From Glaciihabitans arcticus (GTDB lineage: Bacteria > Actinomycetota > Actinomycetes > Actinomycetales > Microbacteriaceae), in the NCBI RefSeq assembly GCF_004310685.1, contig NZ_SISG01000001.1, positions 434,001 to 498,000 on the forward strand: DNA of 64,000 nt, written 5' to 3'. The notes below the pieces were generated by a model. The model saw only the letters and a program-made list of their open reading frames with translations. It made no database searches and had not been told where the DNA came from. The position numbers and the translations under genes were made by a program. Of the stretch, positions 60,773 to 64,000 are shown one piece after another; the first letter of the stretch is position 1; each line of letters opens with the position of its first letter.

Positions 60773-61453
60773 ATGGCGACCATCTACGACTGCTCGAACG
60801 ACGCCGAGCTGCTGACCGGCACCCGGCTCGCGCGTCTCACCATCGGCAAGGGCGGGCTCATCGTCATCCCGACCGACACGGTCTACGGCATTGCCGCCGA
60901 CGCCTTCAACCCGGAGGCCGTTGCGCGCCTCCTCGCTGCCAAGGGCCGCGGCCGCCAGTCGCCGCCGCCCGTGCTGATCCCCGGAATCCCGACCCTCGAC
61001 GCCCTCGCCGAGACGGTACCCGACGAGGTGCGCGCACTCGTCGACGTGTTCTGGCCCGGCGGGCTGACCGTCATCCTGCCCGCCCGCTCCTCCCTCGCCT
61101 GGGACCTCGGCGAGACCCGCGGCACCGTCGCACTGCGCATGCCGTCCAACCGCATCGCCCTGGAGATCCTCTCCGAAACCGGCCCCCTCGCCGTGTCGAG
61201 CGCGAATCTCACCGGTGAACCCGCCGCGATGACCGCACAGGACGCAGAGAGGATGCTCGGCGCCAGTGTCACCGTCTACCTCGACGACGGCCCCGCCGGT
61301 GTGAACTACGGCGGCGCAGAGCCCGGCACCGGATCAACGATCGTCGACGCGACCGGCCTGCTCACGCCCGAGGGGAAGCTCAGGATCGTGCGCCACGGCG
61401 TCATTCCGGACTCGGAGATCATCAGGATCGTGGGGGAGGAGAAGTGCGCATAA
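60773..61453 (+). CDS. tsaC: L-threonylcarbamoyladenylate synthase (Sua5/YrdC/YwlC family)
   Basis: Makes threonylcarbamoyl-AMP for tRNA t6A37. 226 residues. YrdC-domain signatures: GGLIVIPTDTVYGIAADAF with a Lys-x-R segment AAKGRGRQSPPPVLI (K-R-P in relatives), FWPGGLTVILPA, and VSSANLTGEPA. The alternative symbol is ywlC. CATAAA lies 6 nt before the ATG. Overlaps wecA by 10 bp; part of the conserved block leading to the atp operon. Confidence 0.94.
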   Translation: MATIYDCSNDAELLTGTRLARLTIGKGGLIVIPTDTVYGIAADAFNPEAVARLLAAKGRGRQSPPPVLIPGIPTLDALAETVPDEVRALVDVFWPGGLTVILPARSSLAWDLGETRGTVALRMPSNRIALEILSETGPLAVSSANLTGEPAAMTAQDAERMLGASVTVYLDDGPAGVNYGGAEPGTGSTIVDATGLLTPEGKLRIVRHGVIPDSEIIRIVGEEKCA

Positions 61454-62694
61454 TCTTCTACGTCCTCATCACGGTCATCGCGGCGGTCGTCACCTACGCG
61501 CTGGCCTGGGTCGTGCTCAAGCTCAGCCACCGCTACCGGCTCTACCCGAAGATCCGCGAGCGCGACATGCACTCGCGCCCCACCCCGCGCCTCGGCGGCA
61601 TCGCGATGTACCTCGGTATTCTCGTGGCCCTCGCGGTCGCCTGGCAGCTGCCGCAGCTGAGCCTCATCTTCTCGGACCCCCCGAAGATCTGGGGCATCCT
61701 CGCCGCCTCGCTCATCATCGTGCTGATCGGTGTCGCCGACGACATCTGGGACCTGGACTGGATGACGAAGCTCGCCGGCCAGGTCATCGCCGGATGGGTG
61801 CTCGCCGCCTCCGGAATCCAGATCTTCACGCTCCCGATCGGGGGAGTGATCATCCTCTCGCCGACGATCTCGCTCATCATCACGGTTCTCGCCGTTGTGC
61901 TCGTGATGAATGCGATCAACTTCATCGACGGCCTCGACGGCCTCGTAGCCGGCGTCGCCCTCATCGCCAACGGCGTGTTCTTCATCTACAGCTACAAGCT
62001 CGCCTTCGAGACCGGCCAGTCGCAGTACTTCAACCTCGCCTCGCTCATCACCGCGCTGCTCATCGGCGCGTGCATCGGCTTCCTGCCGCTCAACTTCCAT
62101 CCGGCGAAGATGTTCATGGGCGACGCGGGCGCTCTGCTCGTCGGCCTGCTCATGGCTGTCTCCGCCATCTCGGTCACCGGCGATGTCGACCCCGCGTTCC
62201 TCGACCGCCCCGACGTGTTCAGCGCGTCGCTGCTGCCCGCGTTCATCCCGATCCTGCTGCCGTTCGCGGTGCTCGTCGTGCCGTTACTCGATTTCGGCCT
62301 CGCCGTCATCCGGCGCCTGCGGGCAGGCAAATCGCCGTTCGCCGCCGACCGGCTGCACCTGCACCACCGCCTGATGGACATGGGCCACAGCCACCTGCAG
62401 TCGGTGCTCATCTTCTACGCCTGGACCGCTGTCGTCGCCCTCGGCTGCCTGTCGTTTATGTTCGTGCCCGCCGTCTGGGCCATCAGCCTCACGCTCGTCG
62501 GGGTCGTGGCCTGTGCCGTCGTCACCTTCGGGCCGCTGCGCCGTGGTGGCAAGCCGCGTCCGATCGATGGACTGACGGATGAAGCGATCACCGAGCTCGC
62601 CGAGGAGAAGTCGTCCGCGGTCGAGCTCGACGCCGTGGACAGCACCCTGGATTCCCCGAACACCACCCCCGCCCCGAAAGGCACAGCATCATGA
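61444..62694 (+). CDS. wecA: Undecaprenyl-phosphate GlcNAc-1-phosphate transferase-like (WecA/TagO)
   Basis: Polyprenol-phosphate sugar-1-phosphate transferase that starts cell-wall glycan or teichoic/teichuronic linkage synthesis. 416 residues, about eleven membrane segments. Mg motif DDIWDLD (Asp99/Asp100), NAINFIDGLDG (156-166), KMFMGDAG and HLHHRL. A hydrophilic C-terminal tail of about 50 residues is extra. GTG start. The gene ends overlapping atpI (ATGATG). Confidence 0.93.
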   Translation: MRIIFYVLITVIAAVVTYALAWVVLKLSHRYRLYPKIRERDMHSRPTPRLGGIAMYLGILVALAVAWQLPQLSLIFSDPPKIWGILAASLIIVLIGVADDIWDLDWMTKLAGQVIAGWVLAASGIQIFTLPIGGVIILSPTISLIITVLAVVLVMNAINFIDGLDGLVAGVALIANGVFFIYSYKLAFETGQSQYFNLASLITALLIGACIGFLPLNFHPAKMFMGDAGALLVGLLMAVSAISVTGDVDPAFLDRPDVFSASLLPAFIPILLPFAVLVVPLLDFGLAVIRRLRAGKSPFAADRLHLHHRLMDMGHSHLQSVLIFYAWTAVVALGCLSFMFVPAVWAISLTLVGVVACAVVTFGPLRRGGKPRPIDGLTDEAITELAEEKSSAVELDAVDSTLDSPNTTPAPKGTAS

Positions 62695-63146
62695 TGTCGT
62701 CCCCCGTTCTGTCGCGCGCTCTCAAGTACGGGGGAGTGCTCACCCTGTTCATCGCCCTGGCGGGCTCGCTCGTCGGATCCCTCGTGGCCGGAACCCCCGG
62801 CCTGGTCAGCGCTCTCGTCGGGGCGGGCCTGACGGCATTCTTTATGGGGCTCACCGCCGCGAGCATCCTTCTGGCAGGCCGCCTCGCGAAGGACGAGGAT
62901 TCGAGCGCTCTGTTCTTCGGCGTGGTGCTCGGAGCCTGGTTGCTCAAGTTCGTGGTCTTCATCACCATCCTCGTGCTGCTGCGCAACCAGCCGTTCATCG
63001 ACCCCATCGTGATGTTCGTCTCGATCCTCGCCGCGGTGATCGGGAGCCTGACCGTGGATGTTCTCGCCTTTGTGCGCGCTCGCGAGCCGTATGTCGGCGA
63101 AATCACCCTGCCGGGTCCGCAATCCAGCCGCTCAGACCACCCCTGA
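62691..63146 (+). CDS. atpI: AtpI-like ATP synthase-associated membrane protein
   Basis: A 151-residue protein with four hydrophobic segments, in the place of AtpI just ahead of atpB. AtpI helps assemble the c-ring and may affect Mg uptake in other bacteria. Sequence itself is weakly conserved, so position is the main evidence. Start ATG 62691 or 62694, overlapping the wecA stop. A short Ser/Gln tail ends the protein. Confidence 0.82.
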   Translation: MMSSPVLSRALKYGGVLTLFIALAGSLVGSLVAGTPGLVSALVGAGLTAFFMGLTAASILLAGRLAKDEDSSALFFGVVLGAWLLKFVVFITILVLLRNQPFIDPIVMFVSILAAVIGSLTVDVLAFVRAREPYVGEITLPGPQSSRSDHP

Positions 63147-63172
63147 GGTACAAAGGTCGGCCTAACTCTTGA

Positions 63173-63178
63173 TAGGGT
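63173..63178 (+). promoter_or_regulatory. Putative -10 element ahead of atpB
   Basis: TAGGGT in the 86-bp gap between atpI and atpB. With a leader of about 50 nt before the TTG start, this would let the ATP synthase genes be expressed separately from the upstream block. The hexamer alone is weak evidence. Confidence 0.35.
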
Positions 63179-63232
63179 TGACCTGCACAACACCCCCAGT
63201 TTTCATCGCCGCGTGTTCCCCACGCCCCGATC

Positions 63233-64000
63233 TTGGAGATCGCGCTGCTACACCACGCTTTCGGCCTGCTTCTCCCTTTCGCCACTGACGACGAGTCCGG
63301 CGAAGGGGGATTCCACGGTCCCTCACTAGAAGAATTCACGCCCCCGTCGCTGTTCGGAATTCTCGAAGGTACGCCGCTCGAGATCAACCGCCTCATGCTG
63401 ATCAGGTTCCTGGTCGTCGTCGTGATCGTGCTGCTGTTCTGGCTCGCCACCCGCAACATGCGTGTCGTTCCCGGTCGCGGCCAGTCTGTGCTCGAGATGG
63501 CCATCGACTTCGTGCGCGTGAACGTGGTCGAGCAGGCACTCGGCAAGAAGGATGGCGCCCGCTACGCGGGGCTGCTCATCAGCATGTTTTTCTTCATCAC
63601 ATTCATGAATATCACCGGCGTGATACCCGGCCTCAACCTGGCCGGCACCTCCGTCATCGGTATGCCGATCGTGCTCGCGCTCGTGTCCTACGGAGCCTTC
63701 CTCTACGCGGGAATCAAGAAGCACCCGGGCACCTTCTTCAAGTCCTCGCTCTTCCCGCCGAACGTTCCCTGGTACCTGTACCTGATCGTGACGCCGATCG
63801 AGTTCCTCTCGACCTTCATCCTGCGCCCGGTCACGCTCGCCATTCGTCTTCTGATGAACATGGTCGCCGGCCACATGCTGCTCGTGCTGTGCTTCTCGGC
63901 CACCTCGTTCTTCCTCTTCACCGCTGGCGGCATCTTCGGCTTCTTCAGCATCGGAACCCTCGCCTTCGGCTTCGCCTTCACGATCTTCGAGATTCTCGTC
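63233..64000 (+). CDS. atpB: F0F1 ATP synthase subunit a, 3' end outside window
   Basis: Proton-channel subunit of the F0 sector. 256 residues visible: LLFWLATRNMRVVPGRGQSVLEM, MFFFITFMNITGVIPG, and the conserved LRPVTLAIRLLMNMVAGHMLL with the essential Arg on the helix facing the c-ring. The frame is open back to 63182 with no ATG or GTG; TTG 63233 (LEIALLHHAF) is the best start. The rest of the atp operon should follow outside the window. Confidence 0.9.
   Translation, partial: MEIALLHHAFGLLLPFATDDESGEGGFHGPSLEEFTPPSLFGILEGTPLEINRLMLIRFLVVVVIVLLFWLATRNMRVVPGRGQSVLEMAIDFVRVNVVEQALGKKDGARYAGLLISMFFFITFMNITGVIPGLNLAGTSVIGMPIVLALVSYGAFLYAGIKKHPGTFFKSSLFPPNVPWYLYLIVTPIEFLSTFILRPVTLAIRLLMNMVAGHMLLVLCFSATSFFLFTAGGIFGFFSIGTLAFGFAFTIFEILV

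Noticed and set aside
1-64000. CRISPR arrays, insertion sequences, transposases, rRNA
   Set aside because: No spaced direct repeats, no transposase motifs and no rRNA-like sequence were seen; the only RNA gene found is tRNA-Arg(CCG).

Overview
The window is a gene-dense, high-GC chromosomal segment of an actinobacterium, most likely a member of the Microbacteriaceae. This is inferred from the long actinobacterial-type N-terminal insertion in Rho, the order argS-lysA-hom-thrC-thrB-rho-prfA-prmC followed by tsaC-wecA-atpI-atpB, a RamB-type regulator next to GTP-dependent PEPCK, an actinobacterial LexA box (TCGAAC-N4-GTTCGA), an IdeR-like iron box, and many genes that appear leaderless (a TAnnnT hexamer 6-7 nt before the start codon).

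Layout. 1-2.5 kb: methionine biosynthesis on the minus strand (metY, then metX cut by the window edge). 2.6-10.3 kb: DoxX-like protein, acyltransferase-3, SDR, lipoprotein, MFS exporter, phosphoribosyltransferase, S51-like peptidase, uracil-DNA glycosylase, GNAT, and an SMR efflux pump with its TetR regulator and a palindromic operator. 10.5-15 kb: a DUF222/HNH nuclease with an SOS box and an abnormal C-terminus, a lipoprotein, and a YtrA-type GntR-ABC transporter operon. 15-20 kb: a secreted Ig-repeat protein of about 1,600 residues. 20-30.9 kb: amidase, lipoprotein, iron-box-controlled SIP domain protein, SDR, HExxH protein, GT4 glycosyltransferase, flavin disulfide reductase, enoyl-CoA hydratase, arginase-family protein, F420/NADP-type oxidoreductase, PspA, and an ECF sigma factor with a membrane partner. 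30.9-41.3 kb: pckG and ramB (divergent), glycerate kinase, a tandem-HTH LuxR regulator, DHFR-like protein, hydrolase, His-tailed EamA transporter, and a LexA-boxed Y-family polymerase. 41.5-43.9 kb: an AT-richer two-gene ATPase plus TOPRIM cassette next to tRNA-Arg(CCG), resembling the PARIS anti-phage system. 43.9-64 kb: pdxH, transglutaminase-like protein, argS, two LmeA/DUF2993 proteins, lysA-hom-thrC-thrB, rho-prfA-prmC, a nuclease-like gene bracketed by short palindromic repeats, twin HAD phosphatases, tsaC, wecA, atpI and the start of atpB.

How parts work together. lysA, hom, thrC and thrB carry aspartate-family flux to lysine and threonine, while metX/metY draw on homoserine for methionine. 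pckG and ramB link to gluconeogenesis and acetate metabolism. LexA boxes tie the HNH protein and the polymerase to DNA damage. The most interesting accessory element is the ATPase/TOPRIM pair. Other notable points are a dispersed ~50-bp palindromic repeat (four copies), convergent gene pairs that share one CTAG stop palindrome, and a repeat-like insertion inside lysA.
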